A stretch of DNA of 64,000 nucleotides, taken from assembly GCA_902779085.1 (NCBI GenBank), contig CACYZY010000002.1:405148-469147 (forward strand). The letters run 5' to 3'. The translations under genes were made by a program, and so were the position numbers. This stretch comes from an uncultured Bacteroidales bacterium (GTDB lineage: Bacteria; Bacteroidota; Bacteroidia; Bacteroidales; Bacteroidaceae). The notes below the pieces were generated by a model, which was not told the DNA's origin, did not search any database, and worked only from the letters and a program-made list of their open reading frames with translations. Position 1 is the stretch's first letter, and each line of letters begins with the position of its first letter. Positions 17,504 through 28,517 of this stretch are shown here, one piece after another.

Positions 17504-18622
17504 TTATTTGAAAATTCTTGGAGCTAGGTCGCGGAGGTTGTGGCGCCAAACATGCCAGCTATGGCCACCAGGCATTTCACTGAACTCATATTTGATACCT
17601 GCCTCGTCAAACAGTTTGAGGGTTTCCTTGCAGTTATTATAGGCAATGTCCTCAGGACCACCTTGGGTAAATACCAACTGCTTCACATTAGCATTGATTT
17701 TGGCAGCATCATTTTTCAAATGGATACGCTCAGCTTCATACTTATTCTTGTCGCCAGGAGCGAACGAAGAACTCAATACCCATACGTAGCTAAACATCTC
17801 TGGATGATAGAGTGCTGTTTCCATGGTCTCCATGCCACCCATTGACAAACCTGCCATGGCGCGATGGTCCTTGTCTGTCAGCACACGGTAGTTGTCCTCG
17901 ATATAAGGAATAATGCTCTGAATCATATCCTCTGCAAAAACAGGTACTTCACCTTGGATGTTGCCATCAGGCATGTCAATGCTACCGTTAGGCATAACCA
18001 CAATCATTGGTACCATCTTGCCTTCAGCCAAAAGGTTGTCTAGAATGAAACCTGCATGACCAACACCAGGCCAAGAGGTATCGTTATCGCCACCACCATG
18101 TACTAAGTAGAGAACAGGCAATTTGTCGGCATTCTTTTCATAGCCAGCAGGTGTCCATACGTGCATACGACGCATCTCTTTCAGAGGCTTAGAGTAATAC
18201 CAGCGCTGAGCCACTGCACCATGGGGCACGTCCTTATTGGCAAAGAATGCATCTTTATCAGTGGTTACTACAGCCAAGGCTCTGGCATTGGCTACACCAG
18301 CGTCCTTGGAATCTTGAACGGTAACGCCATCCACCACAAAGTTGTAACGATAAACACCATCCTTTACGCCGGGAATGGTAGCCGACCAAACGCCCACATC
18401 ATTTTTTACCACATTCACTTGCTGGCCCCAAGGTGTACACTCAGCGTTGATCTGCACATTCTTGGCGTTAGGAGCATAGATGCTGAAAGTAACATCTCCC
18501 TTAGGAGAAACTCTGACAGACTGTAAAGTGTCATTTGGAGTTGGGGTGCGACGGAATTGTGCCGCAACAGGTAAAGTGGCAGCAATAGTCACTGCCATCA
18601 TCAAAAATTTGGTAAACCTCAT
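17504..18622 (-). CDS. CE1-type esterase with N-terminal E-set domain, paralogue
   Basis: 372 residues with the same order as its neighbour: signal peptide 1-22, E-set domain ~30-125 (GDVTFSIYAPNAKNVQI), then CE1 hydrolase with LYLVHGGGDNDTSW, GLSMGG (Ser260) and GGHSWHVWRHNL. First gene of the esterase operon, behind a near-consensus promoter at 18651-18681. The pair looks like a tandem duplication with diverged substrate loops. Likely periplasmic release of acyl side groups from polysaccharide fragments. Confidence 0.88.
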   Translation of the reverse strand: MRFTKFLMMAVTIAATLPVAAQFRRTPTPNDTLQSVRVSPKGDVTFSIYAPNAKNVQINAECTPWGQQVNVVKNDVGVWSATIPGVKDGVYRYNFVVDGVTVQDSKDAGVANARALAVVTTDKDAFFANKDVPHGAVAQRWYYSKPLKEMRRMHVWTPAGYEKNADKLPVLYLVHGGGDNDTSWPGVGHAGFILDNLLAEGKMVPMIVVMPNGSIDMPDGNIQGEVPVFAEDMIQSIIPYIEDNYRVLTDKDHRAMAGLSMGGMETMETALYHPEMFSYVWVLSSSFAPGDKNKYEAERIHLKNDAAKINANVKQLVFTQGGPEDIAYNNCKETLKLFDEAGIKYEFSEMPGGHSWHVWRHNLRDLAPRIFK

Positions 18623-18650
18623 ACTATATTGTTATTAAATTCTTTGATTG

Positions 18651-18681
18651 CAAAGGTAATGCAAACTATAGACAGAACAAA
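18651..18681 (-). promoter_or_regulatory. Promoter of the esterase operon
   Basis: Minus strand: TTTG (18678-18681), 19-nt spacer, TACCTTTG (18651-18658); 28 bases before the first esterase ATG. Confidence 0.7.
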
Positions 18682-18700
18682 ATTTCATGCTTCATTTTTG

Positions 18701-19300
18701 CTAAAAATCCAGTGAAAGTTGTCCGTCACCTAGCAGGTTGTAACTCATGCGATGGTAGGGGGTAGTGCCCAACCGTTGTATGGCAGCCCGATGAGCTTTG
18801 GTGGGATAGCCTTTATTGCGATTCCAGTCGTACCCCGGATATTGAACATCTAGCTCATTCATATAATCATCGCGGTAGGTCTTAGCAAGAATAGACGCAG
18901 CTGCAATGCTGAGGTATTTTCCGTCACCTTTCACCACAGTTTGGTAAGGGATATCGCCGTATGGTTTGAAACGGTTGCCGTCAACAATTATGTGCAATGG
19001 TTGTGGGTTGAGCTGCTGTAAGGCGCGATGCATAGCTAATATGGAGGCGTTGAGGATATTGATCTTGTCAATCTCCTGTGGTGTTACTACGCCTACCGCC
19101 CATGCAACGGCGTCGTGCTCAATGATGGGGCGCAATTGGTAACGTTGCCGTTCGGTTAGCTGTTTCGAGTCATTTAACAACTCATTCTTATAGTCGGGTG
19201 GCAAAATCACTGCTGCAGCATACACTGCTCCTGCAAGACAGCCCCTGCCTGCTTCGTCACATCCGGCTTCAATAGTATCTTTCAAGTAAGGTAATAACAT
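18701..19300 (-). CDS. rnhB: Ribonuclease HII
   Basis: 199 residues. Cleaves RNA in RNA-DNA duplexes, including single ribonucleotides in DNA. Signature blocks: [22 protein letters not shown] (Asp-Glu pair), IIVDGNRF, and [25 protein letters not shown]. Length is normal. Single gene between two promoters facing other ways. Confidence 0.95.
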   Translation of the reverse strand: MLLPYLKDTIEAGCDEAGRGCLAGAVYAAAVILPPDYKNELLNDSKQLTERQRYQLRPIIEHDAVAWAVGVVTPQEIDKINILNASILAMHRALQQLNPQPLHIIVDGNRFKPYGDIPYQTVVKGDGKYLSIAAASILAKTYRDDYMNELDVQYPGYDWNRNKGYPTKAHRAAIQRLGTTPYHRMSYNLLGDGQLSLDF

Positions 19301-19380
19301 CTTCTATACTATTTTTGCTCAAAAATAGGAATAATTGCTGAATTGCAAAAGGCTGTTGATAACTTTTTATTTTGAAACAC

Positions 19381-19411
19381 TTTGAAGTCTCGCTAATTTG
19401 TTATAACTTTG
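19381..19411 (+). promoter_or_regulatory. Promoter of first isomerase-like gene
   Basis: TTTG (19381-19384), 19-nt spacer, TAACTTTG (19404-19411), 40 bases before the ATG at 19452. Confidence 0.65.
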
Positions 19412-19451
19412 AACCCAAATAGTGTTTTATAATCTTATTATTTCATTTATT

Positions 19452-20474
19452 ATGGCAAACAGAAGAGAATTTCTCAAGAGCGCGTCTTTTATGACGCTGG
19501 GCGCATTGGCAGCTACCCAGGTAAGTGCTGCTAATGGCGTGAAGAGTGTTGACGGCGTTACAGCTGCAACAGCACAGGCTCCTAAGACTGGAACCAACCT
19601 CGGTTTCCAGGCTTACTCTCTCGGTAACGAGTTGCTGAACAATCCAGCTGAGGCTTTGAAGAAGATGAAGAGCTATGGCTATGATCAGTGTGAGTTGGCC
19701 TTCTACGGCTTCGACGACAAGGCAGGTCACGGTCAGTTCGCAAGCTGGGGCGGTGGCAAGCCTACATCAGCTGCTGATTTCAAGAAAATGGCTGATGACG
19801 CAGGTATCAAGATCGTGAGCTCACACATGACTCCTAATTTGGAGCGTGGTGCAAAGTATGACAAGAGTACTGAGACCAAGATTTTGGATTTCTGGAAGAA
19901 AATCATTCCAGACCACAAGATGTTTGGTGTTGAGTACATCGTACAGCCAAGTCTACCTTCTATCAACAACTTGGAAGATGCACAGGCGGTTGCGGATATC
20001 TTCAATAAGGTGGGCGCTTTGCTGAAAGAAAATGGTATTAAGTTTGGTTACCACAACCACAGCAATGAGTTCAACAAGGTTGTTGCAGGTGCTAAGGAAG
20101 TAACTCCTTACTATCAGCGTGGTTTTGCTCGTCCGGGTGAACCTGCTCCTAAGACAATCGAGGAAGTATTCATTGAGGGTACTGAGGCACAGAATGTACT
20201 GTTTGAGCTTGACTGCTACTGGACCGTTATGGGTCAGCAGGATCCTATCACTTGGATTAACAAGTACGCTGACCGTATCCAGCTGTTGCACATTAAGGAC
20301 TTCGTGGTGATAGGTGCTTCTGGTGCTATGAACTTCGAGAATATCTTCCGTAATTTCTATGCTAACGGTCATCGAAACTGGTTCGTAGAAATCGAGGATA
20401 TCAACAGTGGCAAGCAGCTTGACCGTGCTTGGGCAAGTGCCCAGTGGCTGAAGGAAAAGGGCTTCGTAAAATAA
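19452..20474 (+). CDS. Exported sugar isomerase/epimerase-like TIM barrel, paralogue 1
   Basis: 340 residues. The N-terminus ANRREFLKSASFMTLGALAATQ is a twin-arginine-like signal; residues ~45-340 are a xylose-isomerase-like TIM barrel (AP-endonuclease 2 superfamily) with FGYHNHSNEF, ELDCYWTVMGQQDP, LLHIKDF and VEIED, the usual metal-ligand positions. Such exported proteins are often annotated as sugar phosphate isomerase/epimerase; the true reaction is unknown. Unlike the next two genes it has no lipobox. First of three tandem paralogues, each followed by its own terminator. Confidence 0.85.
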   Translation: MANRREFLKSASFMTLGALAATQVSAANGVKSVDGVTAATAQAPKTGTNLGFQAYSLGNELLNNPAEALKKMKSYGYDQCELAFYGFDDKAGHGQFASWGGGKPTSAADFKKMADDAGIKIVSSHMTPNLERGAKYDKSTETKILDFWKKIIPDHKMFGVEYIVQPSLPSINNLEDAQAVADIFNKVGALLKENGIKFGYHNHSNEFNKVVAGAKEVTPYYQRGFARPGEPAPKTIEEVFIEGTEAQNVLFELDCYWTVMGQQDPITWINKYADRIQLLHIKDFVVIGASGAMNFENIFRNFYANGHRNWFVEIEDINSGKQLDRAWASAQWLKEKGFVK

Positions 20475-20502
20475 AGATTATTATTTGGGTTAAAACTATA
20501 AT

Positions 20503-20536
20503 CAGAGCTGGCTGTGAAGCTGGCTCTGCTTTTTTA
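20503..20536 (+). terminator. Terminator after isomerase paralogue 1
   Basis: CAGAGC (20503-20508) pairs with GCTCTG (20523-20528), with an inner GCT/AGC pairing and a T6 tract. Confidence 0.75.
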
Positions 20537-20652
20537 TGCCCTTTTATAGGTAAAAATCAATGCTTTTTAATAATTTTATTACTTATAATAGGTGTAATCT
20601 CAATAAAAAAACCTAACTTTACAGCCAAATTACACTAATATTAGTAAAAATT

Positions 20653-21654
20653 ATGGTTAATAGAAGAGATTTTCTGAAGAGCGCTTCCATGTTATCACTG
20701 GGCGCTTTGGCTGCTTGTAACTCTAAAGAGACTGCAGCTGCTCCTGCTGCTGAGGTTAACAACCCAGACAAAAACTTTGGTTTGCAAATTTACACTTTAG
20801 GCAACGAGTTGTATGCTGGCAATTTGGCTGACAACTTCAAGCGTCTGAATGGCATGGGCTTCAAGTACATTGAGTTGGCTGGTTACGACGTAAACACCAA
20901 TAAGGTGGGTGGCGTTGATTTCAGCGAATTCAAGAAGATGGCTAACGATGCAGGTTTGGCTATCCCTAGCTCACATGTTAATGCTCCTGGTCTGTTCTCA
21001 GGCGTTGCTGGCCGTGAGAGCCGTGATGGTAGTGACGGTCAGTTCAATCGTTCTATGATTGACAAGGTGGCTGAGTCATTTAAGAAGGTAGCTGAAGATC
21101 ATGCTGCTCAAGGTATTGAATACGTTGTTCACCCTATGATGGCTTACCTGAATACAGAGGATGACGTAAAGGCTTTCGCTGAAATGTTGAATAAGAGTGG
21201 TGAGATATTCAAGGCTGCTGGTATCAAGTTTGGTTACCACCACCACAATATGGAATTTGCCCGTATGGTCAAAGACGTTAAGGGTTTCCGTCTGCCTACC
21301 GTTCTGACTCCGCTGACAGCCGCTGATGGTCCTATGATTATGGATCTGCTGATGGACAACACCGATCCTGCAAATGTATGCTATGAAATGGATACTTATT
21401 GGACCGTTATGGGTCAGCAGGATCCTGTGGTTTGGCTGAAGAAGCGTGCAGACCGCATTAAGTTGATGCATGTGAAGGACTTCGTGGTACTGGGTGAGTC
21501 TGGTGCCATGAACTTCAAGAACATCTTCGAGCAGTTCTATGCTAACGGTAACCAGTATCTGTTCTGCGAAATCGAGGATATCGATAGTGGCAAGCAGATG
21601 GAGCGTGTTGAAGCTTCTATGAAGTTTATTAACGCTCAGCCTTGGGTTAAGTAA
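20653..21654 (+). CDS. Exported sugar isomerase/epimerase-like TIM barrel, paralogue 2
   Basis: 333 residues. The signal NRRDFLKSASMLSLGALAACNSKE combines a twin-arginine-like motif with a lipobox (LAAC, Cys22), so it is probably a lipoprotein. The barrel carries the same ligand blocks as paralogue 1: FGYHHHNMEFA, EMDTYWTVMGQQDP, LMHVKDFVVLGESGAMNF, CEIEDIDSGKQ. Own weak -7-like box TAACTTTA (20614-20621) and a terminator after it. Substrate unknown. Confidence 0.85.
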   Translation: MVNRRDFLKSASMLSLGALAACNSKETAAAPAAEVNNPDKNFGLQIYTLGNELYAGNLADNFKRLNGMGFKYIELAGYDVNTNKVGGVDFSEFKKMANDAGLAIPSSHVNAPGLFSGVAGRESRDGSDGQFNRSMIDKVAESFKKVAEDHAAQGIEYVVHPMMAYLNTEDDVKAFAEMLNKSGEIFKAAGIKFGYHHHNMEFARMVKDVKGFRLPTVLTPLTAADGPMIMDLLMDNTDPANVCYEMDTYWTVMGQQDPVVWLKKRADRIKLMHVKDFVVLGESGAMNFKNIFEQFYANGNQYLFCEIEDIDSGKQMERVEASMKFINAQPWVK

Positions 21655-21672
21655 AATAGCAATAACTCTGAG

Positions 21673-21710
21673 GGCACGGCTTTGTGAAAGCTGTGCCTTC
21701 TATTTTTTTT
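21673..21710 (+). terminator. Terminator after isomerase paralogue 2
   Basis: GGCACGGCTTT (21673-21683), loop GTG, AAAGCTGTGCC (21687-21697), followed by a T8 tract. Confidence 0.85.
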
Positions 21711-21740
21711 TATACACCATATTTATATTAACAAACAAAA

Positions 21741-22742
21741 ATGATCAATAGAAGAGATTTCTTAAAGAGCGCTTCTCTCCTGTCATTAGGCGCTTTGGCA
21801 GCATGTAACTCAAAAGAAGCTACACCAGCTGCTCCAGTAGAGAACAAGAATAAGGGTTTGGGCTTGCAGATTTACACACTGGGCCCGGAAATGTTTGCTG
21901 GCGATTTAAACGCTAACATGAAGAGTATCCGCGAGATGGGTATCAAGAACCTCGAACTCGCTGGTTATAATGCAGATTCTCATAAGATTGGTGAGGTAGA
22001 ACTGCTTGACTTCAAGAAGGCTGCAGAAGACAACGACCTGAAGATTGTTAGCTCACACGTTACTCCTGGTGTTCTGATGGGTGGTTTGTTCCAGCGTCCT
22101 GGAGCTCCTGCTGCTAAGCCAAAGACCTTGAAAGAAATGGTGAACGACGTTAAGGAGTTCTGGAAACCAGTAGTTGAGGATCACGCCAAGTTAGGTGTCG
22201 AGTATCTGGTACAGCCTATGATGCCTCCTAGAACTGTTAATAATATTGACGACGCAAAGGACTTTGCAAACTTGTTGAACGTATCAGGTGAGGTAGTAAA
22301 GGCTGGTGGTATCCAGTTTGGTTACCATAACCACAATATGGAGATGGCTAAGGTTTCTGCCGACAGTCAGGCTGCTGTACTTGGCGACTTGTTCTCTGGC
22401 ATGGGCATGCGCGACGCACAGATCATCGAAGATCTCTATATGGATAATACCGATCCTGCTAATGTAATCTTCGAGCTTGACTGCTACTGGACCGTTATGG
22501 GACAGCAGGATCCTGTGGCTTGGCTGACTCGTCGTGCTGATCGTATCAAGATGTTGCACATCAAGGATTTCATGGTACTGGGTGCTTCTGGTGCAATGAA
22601 TTTCAAGAATATCTTCGATAAGTTCTATGCTAATGGCAACAAGTACTTCTTCATTGAGATTGAAGATACCAATAGCGGTAAGCAATTTGAGCGTCTGGAG
22701 GAGTCTGCAAGATTCTTGAACATGTCTGATTTTGTTAAGTAA
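21741..22742 (+). CDS. Exported sugar isomerase/epimerase-like TIM barrel, paralogue 3
   Basis: 333 residues. Signal NRRDFLKSASLLSLGALAACNSKE with lipobox Cys22; barrel blocks FGYHNHNMEMA, ELDCYWTVMGQQDP, MLHIKDFMVLGASGAMNF, IEIEDTNSGKQ. An internal segment (GGLFQRPGAPAAKPKTLKEM) differs in length from the other paralogues and may shape substrate choice. Upstream I see no consensus promoter, so it may depend on read-through or a weak promoter. Confidence 0.85.
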   Translation: MINRRDFLKSASLLSLGALAACNSKEATPAAPVENKNKGLGLQIYTLGPEMFAGDLNANMKSIREMGIKNLELAGYNADSHKIGEVELLDFKKAAEDNDLKIVSSHVTPGVLMGGLFQRPGAPAAKPKTLKEMVNDVKEFWKPVVEDHAKLGVEYLVQPMMPPRTVNNIDDAKDFANLLNVSGEVVKAGGIQFGYHNHNMEMAKVSADSQAAVLGDLFSGMGMRDAQIIEDLYMDNTDPANVIFELDCYWTVMGQQDPVAWLTRRADRIKMLHIKDFMVLGASGAMNFKNIFDKFYANGNKYFFIEIEDTNSGKQFERLEESARFLNMSDFVK

Positions 22743-22763
22743 TCTAACATAACTCAAAATTAT

Positions 22764-22799
22764 AAGGCATAGCCCCATAGGGTTATGCCTTATTTTTTT
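22764..22799 (+). terminator. Terminator after isomerase paralogue 3
   Basis: AAGGCATA then GCCC, loop CATA, GGGT, TATGCCTT (22764-22791), then TATTTTTTT. Its T-run overlaps the -33 box of the gpmI promoter. Confidence 0.85.
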
Positions 22800-22828
22800 G
22801 CATGTTATGCATAATATTTGTATTTTTG
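22797..22828 (+). promoter_or_regulatory. Promoter of gpmI
   Basis: TTTG (22797-22800), 20-nt spacer, TATTTTTG (22821-22828); 41 bases before the ATG. Packed against the previous terminator. Confidence 0.7.
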
Positions 22829-22869
22829 CAGTTTGATAACAGGAAGTACAAATTAATACATATAGACAT

Positions 22870-24387
22870 ATGGCTAAAAAAGCTCTTTTAATGATTTTGG
22901 ATGGTTGGGGTATTGGCGACCGCCAGAAAGACGATGTGATTTCTTGCACACCAACTCCTTACTGGGACTATCTGTTGGCTAACTATCCCAACTCTCAGCT
23001 CCAGGCATCTGGCGAGAATGTAGGTTTGCCTGACGGACAGATGGGTAACTCTGAGGTAGGCCACTTGAATATCGGTGCTGGTCGTATCGTATATCAGGAT
23101 TTGGTAAAGATTAATCGTGCCTGCAAAGATGGCAGCATCTTGAAAAACAAGGAAATTATTGCTGCTTACAGCCATGCAAAGGAAAAAGGCGTTGGTTTGC
23201 ACATTATGGGTCTGACCAGCAACGGTGGTGTACACAGTTCTTTGGATCATCTGTTCAAGTTGTGCGACATCGCTAAGGAATATGGTTTAGAAGGCCGTAC
23301 TTTCATTCACTGTCTTATGGATGGTCGTGATACCGACCCACGAAGCGGTAAGGGCTTTATCGAAGAGGTAGAGGCTCATTGCAAACAGAGTGCCGGTGTA
23401 GTAGCATCTATTATTGGTCGCTTCTACACTATGGATCGTGATAAACGTTGGGAACGTGTGAAAGTTGGCTATGACCAATTGGTTCATGGCGAAGGCAAGC
23501 AAAGTGACGATATGGTTCGTGCTATGCAGGAATCATACGACGAGGGTGTTACCGATGAGTTCATCAAACCAATTGTCAACAGTACCGTCGATGGTCGTGT
23601 CAAAGAAGGCGATGTGTTCATTTTCTTCAACTATAGAAATGATCGTGCCAAGGAGATCACCACCGTTTTGACTCAGCAAGATATGCCTGAGCAGGGTATG
23701 CATACAATTAAGGACCTGCAGTACTATTGCATGACGCCTTATGATGCATCCTTCAAAGGTGTTCACATCCTGTTTGATAAAGAGAATGTGGAGAATACAC
23801 TTGGCGATTATTTGTCTAACAATGGCAAGAAACAGTTGCATATTGCCGAGACAGAGAAGTATGCTCATGTAACTTTCTTCTTTAATGGCGGACGTGAGGC
23901 CCCTTATGAGGGCGAAGACCGTATTCTCGTGCCATCACCAAAGGTGGCTACATATGACCTGAAGCCTGAGATGAGTGCTTACGAAGTGAAGGACAAACTT
24001 GTGGCTGCTATCAACACCCAACAATACGACTTCATCGTAGTAAACTATGCCAATGGTGACATGGTAGGTCATACAGGCATCTATCCAGCTATCGAGAAAG
24101 CTGTTGTGGCCATTGATAATTGTGTGAAGGATACTGTTGAGGCTGCTAAGGCTAACGATTATGAGGTGATTATCATTGCCGATCACGGCAATGCTGACCA
24201 TGCCCTCAATGAGGATGGTACACCTAACACGGCTCACTCACTGAACCCTGTGCCTTTTGTTTATGTTACCACTAACAAAGATGCAAAGGTGGAGAATGGC
24301 GTACTGGCTGATGTGGCTCCTTCTATCCTCCACATCATGGGTATGCCACAACCTGCAGAAATGACTGGCAACGACTTGATTAAATAA
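22870..24387 (+). CDS. gpmI: Phosphoglycerate mutase, 2,3-BPG-independent
   Basis: 505 residues, alkaline-phosphatase superfamily; interconverts 3- and 2-phosphoglycerate in glycolysis using two Mn ions. Visible: N-terminal [12 protein letters not shown], nucleophile region [16 protein letters not shown] (phosphoserine), substrate block [25 protein letters not shown], and the C-terminal metal site [17 protein letters not shown]. Its stop overlaps the start of the DUF3109 gene by one base. Confidence 0.96.
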   Translation: MAKKALLMILDGWGIGDRQKDDVISCTPTPYWDYLLANYPNSQLQASGENVGLPDGQMGNSEVGHLNIGAGRIVYQDLVKINRACKDGSILKNKEIIAAYSHAKEKGVGLHIMGLTSNGGVHSSLDHLFKLCDIAKEYGLEGRTFIHCLMDGRDTDPRSGKGFIEEVEAHCKQSAGVVASIIGRFYTMDRDKRWERVKVGYDQLVHGEGKQSDDMVRAMQESYDEGVTDEFIKPIVNSTVDGRVKEGDVFIFFNYRNDRAKEITTVLTQQDMPEQGMHTIKDLQYYCMTPYDASFKGVHILFDKENVENTLGDYLSNNGKKQLHIAETEKYAHVTFFFNGGREAPYEGEDRILVPSPKVATYDLKPEMSAYEVKDKLVAAINTQQYDFIVVNYANGDMVGHTGIYPAIEKAVVAIDNCVKDTVEAAKANDYEVIIIADHGNADHALNEDGTPNTAHSLNPVPFVYVTTNKDAKVENGVLADVAPSILHIMGMPQPAEMTGNDLIK

Positions 24388-24971
24388 TGTATCAAATCGG
24401 TGACGTGCTAATAAGCGACGAGGTGCTTACAGAGCACTTTGTCTGTGACTTGGAAAAATGTATGGGTGCCTGCTGCATCGAAGGCGATGCAGGGGCACCT
24501 GTTGATTTGGATGAAATCATGCAAATCGAGGAGGTGTTGCCCGTCGTTTGGGACCAACTCTCCATTCCTGCACGCAAGGTTATCAACAAGCAGGGGGTGG
24601 CCTATACTGACCCTGAAGGGCAGCTTGTCACCTCCATAGTCAATGGTAAAGACTGCGTCTTCACTTGTTACGATGAGAAAGGCTGTTGCTATTGCGCTCT
24701 TGAGAAGGCCTACCGTGAGGGAAAGACTAAGTTCTACAAGCCCTTGTCGTGCCATCTCTATCCTATCCGTCATAAGAAAGTTGGCGATTTAGATGCCTTG
24801 AACTATCACCAGTGGGAGGTGTGCAAAGCTGCTGTGGTTTTAGGACAAAAGGAGAATGTGCGAGTGTATGAGTTCTTGAGGGAGCCCTTAATTCGCATGT
24901 TTGGTGATGCTTGGTACGAAGAGCTACTCGATGCTGTAGCAGAACTGAAACGACGTGGTTATATTGATTGA
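24387..24971 (+). CDS. DUF3109 family cysteine-rich protein
   Basis: 194 residues with clustered cysteines: FVCDLEKCMGACC near residues 18-30, and KDCVFTCYDEKGCCYCALE followed by PLSCHLYPIR. This arrangement is the DUF3109 / YkgJ-like family, thought to bind a metal or Fe-S cluster; its role is unknown. Coupled to gpmI by a TAATG junction. A strong terminator lies between it and the converging gyrB. Confidence 0.88.
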   Translation: MYQIGDVLISDEVLTEHFVCDLEKCMGACCIEGDAGAPVDLDEIMQIEEVLPVVWDQLSIPARKVINKQGVAYTDPEGQLVTSIVNGKDCVFTCYDEKGCCYCALEKAYREGKTKFYKPLSCHLYPIRHKKVGDLDALNYHQWEVCKAAVVLGQKENVRVYEFLREPLIRMFGDAWYEELLDAVAELKRRGYID

Positions 24972-25000
24972 CTAAAACCCTAAAATAATCCAAAAAATTA

Positions 25001-25050
25001 ACGCTCTGGCAAACGAGGACTATCCTGTTTCAGCCAGAGCGTTTTGCTTT
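25001..25050 (+). terminator. Bidirectional terminator between DUF3109 gene and gyrB
   Basis: ACGCTCTGGC (25001-25010) pairs perfectly with GCCAGAGCGT (25033-25042) over a 22-nt loop, followed by a T-rich tract on the plus strand. It may also serve gyrB. Confidence 0.75.
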
Positions 25051-25076
25051 TCTTTTATGTAAGGTGTGGAAAGCCT

Positions 25077-27089
<2,013 letters not shown>

Positions 27090-27099
27090 TTAATGTGTG

Positions 27100-27131
27100 C
27101 AAAGTTAGGAATTTTCGCCTGAAAAACCAAA
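27100..27131 (-). promoter_or_regulatory. Promoter of gyrB
   Basis: Minus strand: TTTG (27128-27131), 20-nt spacer, TAACTTTG (27100-27107), about 65 bases before the gyrB ATG. Confidence 0.7.
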
Positions 27132-27164
27132 AATTTCAGTGTGTTTTTGCCCCTCTTTTTAGGC

Positions 27165-27201
27165 AATAAAAATACAGGCTGAGTGAAGATTACTCAACCT
27201 G
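27165..27201 (-). terminator. Terminator after rpsT
   Basis: On the minus strand CAGGTTGAGT, a 7-nt loop and ACTCAGCCTG (one G-U pair) are followed by TATTTTTATT. It separates rpsT from the gyrB promoter. Confidence 0.75.
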
Positions 27202-27240
27202 TTTATAAGGTATGAAAACAAAACTTAAAACAAGCGTTAT

Positions 27241-27495
27241 TTACGCCAGTTTGTTAATGTATTTAGCAAGTTTTGATTTCAGGTTACTAGCCTTGTTCTT
27301 GTGTATAACGTTTGTCTTAGCCAACTTGTCAAGCAACTTTGTTACACCGGGTAACATGGCAGCTGCCTCATCCTTGTTGGTGGTTGCACGAAGTTTGCGA
27401 ACAGCATTTCTCATGGTCTTGCCATAATATCTGTTGTGCAGTCTTCTAGTCTCTGCTTGTCTGATTCTTTTCAGTGCTGATTTATGATTTGCCAT
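27241..27495 (-). CDS. rpsT: 30S ribosomal protein S20
   Basis: 84 residues, strongly basic and helical: [35 protein letters not shown] is the family N-terminus. Binds 16S rRNA in the body of the small subunit. It lies 44 bp downstream of tRNA-Glu on the same strand and probably shares its promoter, as I see no other box in the gap. Confidence 0.96.
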   Translation of the reverse strand: MANHKSALKRIRQAETRRLHNRYYGKTMRNAVRKLRATTNKDEAAAMLPGVTKLLDKLAKTNVIHKNKASNLKSKLAKYINKLA

Positions 27496-27539
27496 CTCGA
27501 CTAATCTTTTAAATTGTTATTTATTATTTTCTTATTATG

Positions 27540-27611
27540 TAGCCCATAGCAGAGTCGAACTGCTCTTTAGAGAATGAAAATCTCTCGTCCTAGCCGATAG
27601 ACGAATGGGCC
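27540..27611 (-). tRNA. tRNA-Glu (TTC)
   Basis: 72-nt cloverleaf on the minus strand: acceptor GGCCCAT/ATGGGCT with a G1-U72 pair and discriminator A; anticodon loop with TTC inside GAGATTTTCATTCTC; T arm with GTTCGACTC. CCA is not encoded. Own promoter at 27639-27669. Confidence 0.95.
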
Positions 27612-27638
27612 TCCGTTATTATTGCCGTTAAGCGGATG

Positions 27639-27669
27639 CAAAGGTAGGTACTATTTTTGAATTGACAAA
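27639..27669 (-). promoter_or_regulatory. Promoter of tRNA-Glu (and rpsT)
   Basis: Minus strand: TTTG (27666-27669), 19-nt spacer, TACCTTTG (27639-27646) followed directly by CATCCGCTT. The 17-nt word TACCTTTGCATCCGCTT recurs exactly at 63944-63960. Confidence 0.75.
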
Positions 27670-27723
27670 ACAATCTCCCAAAAAAAATATCATTTTTTGC
27701 TTTTCTGCTGTTTTTATATGTTT

Positions 27724-27731
27724 TATCTTTG
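27724..27731 (+). promoter_or_regulatory. -7 element for recO
   Basis: TATCTTTG, 25 bases before the recO ATG. The nearest TTTG upstream is 24 nt away (27696-27699), slightly long. Confidence 0.45.
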
Positions 27732-27756
27732 CAATACAGACTAAATCAAAGATAGT

Positions 27757-28494
27757 ATGTTGCAGCGTACTCGAGGCATTGTATTGCACACATTTAAGAT
27801 AAAAGACAACCAACTCATAGCTGTTGTTTACACCCAGCAATGGGGGAGGATGTCCTATATCACTACTATCCCTAAGTCCCATAAGGCTGGCGGTAAGCAT
27901 TTACTACTGCAGCCGTTGGCTGAAGTGGAACTGGAGGCTGATATGAAACCTCGTACCTCGCTCTACCGTATCAAATCATTGCTGCCCGTACAGCCTTTGG
28001 TAAGCATTCCCTATCATCCTGTCAAGTCATCCATCGCTTTGTTCTTGCAAGAGTTCCTTTATCATGCCATTCGTGAGGAGGGACAATCAAGTGAGGCTTT
28101 CTACGCCTATCTCTCTCATTCGGTGCATTGGCTTGACTTGTCTGAAAACAACTTTGCTAATTTCCATATAGTGTTCCTTTTGCGTGTTTCGCGTTTCTTA
28201 GGGCTACTCCCAAACATTGATAACTATCGTCCTGGTTGTTGGTTTGACATGCTTAACGCTACGTTTGTTCCTTCGCAACCACAAGCACATGTCTATTTTG
28301 TAAGCCCCGACGAATGTATCCATCTGGTCAACCTTATGCGTCTCAAATTTGCTACCATGCATCTTTTCAAGATGAATCGCACGGAGCGCATGCGGCTACT
28401 CACTCTTATTAACGATTACTACCGCCTGCACCTGCCAGACTTTCCTGAGCTCAACTCTCTCGCTATATTAAAAGAGGTGTTTGATGATGATTGA
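27757..28494 (+). CDS. recO: DNA repair protein RecO
   Basis: 245 residues. N-terminal OB-fold (RTRGIVLHTFKIKDNQLIAVVYTQQWGRMSYIT) and a helical middle. Loads RecA at single-strand gaps with RecR. The zinc-finger cysteines of other RecO proteins are largely missing: only one Cys is seen in the middle, as in several Bacteroidales forms I would expect. Converges on the DnaJ-type gene with 23 bp between. Confidence 0.9.
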   Translation: MLQRTRGIVLHTFKIKDNQLIAVVYTQQWGRMSYITTIPKSHKAGGKHLLLQPLAEVELEADMKPRTSLYRIKSLLPVQPLVSIPYHPVKSSIALFLQEFLYHAIREEGQSSEAFYAYLSHSVHWLDLSENNFANFHIVFLLRVSRFLGLLPNIDNYRPGCWFDMLNATFVPSQPQAHVYFVSPDECIHLVNLMRLKFATMHLFKMNRTERMRLLTLINDYYRLHLPDFPELNSLAILKEVFDDD

Positions 28495-28517
28495 TGTATA
28501 AAGATGCATCTCTTTGG

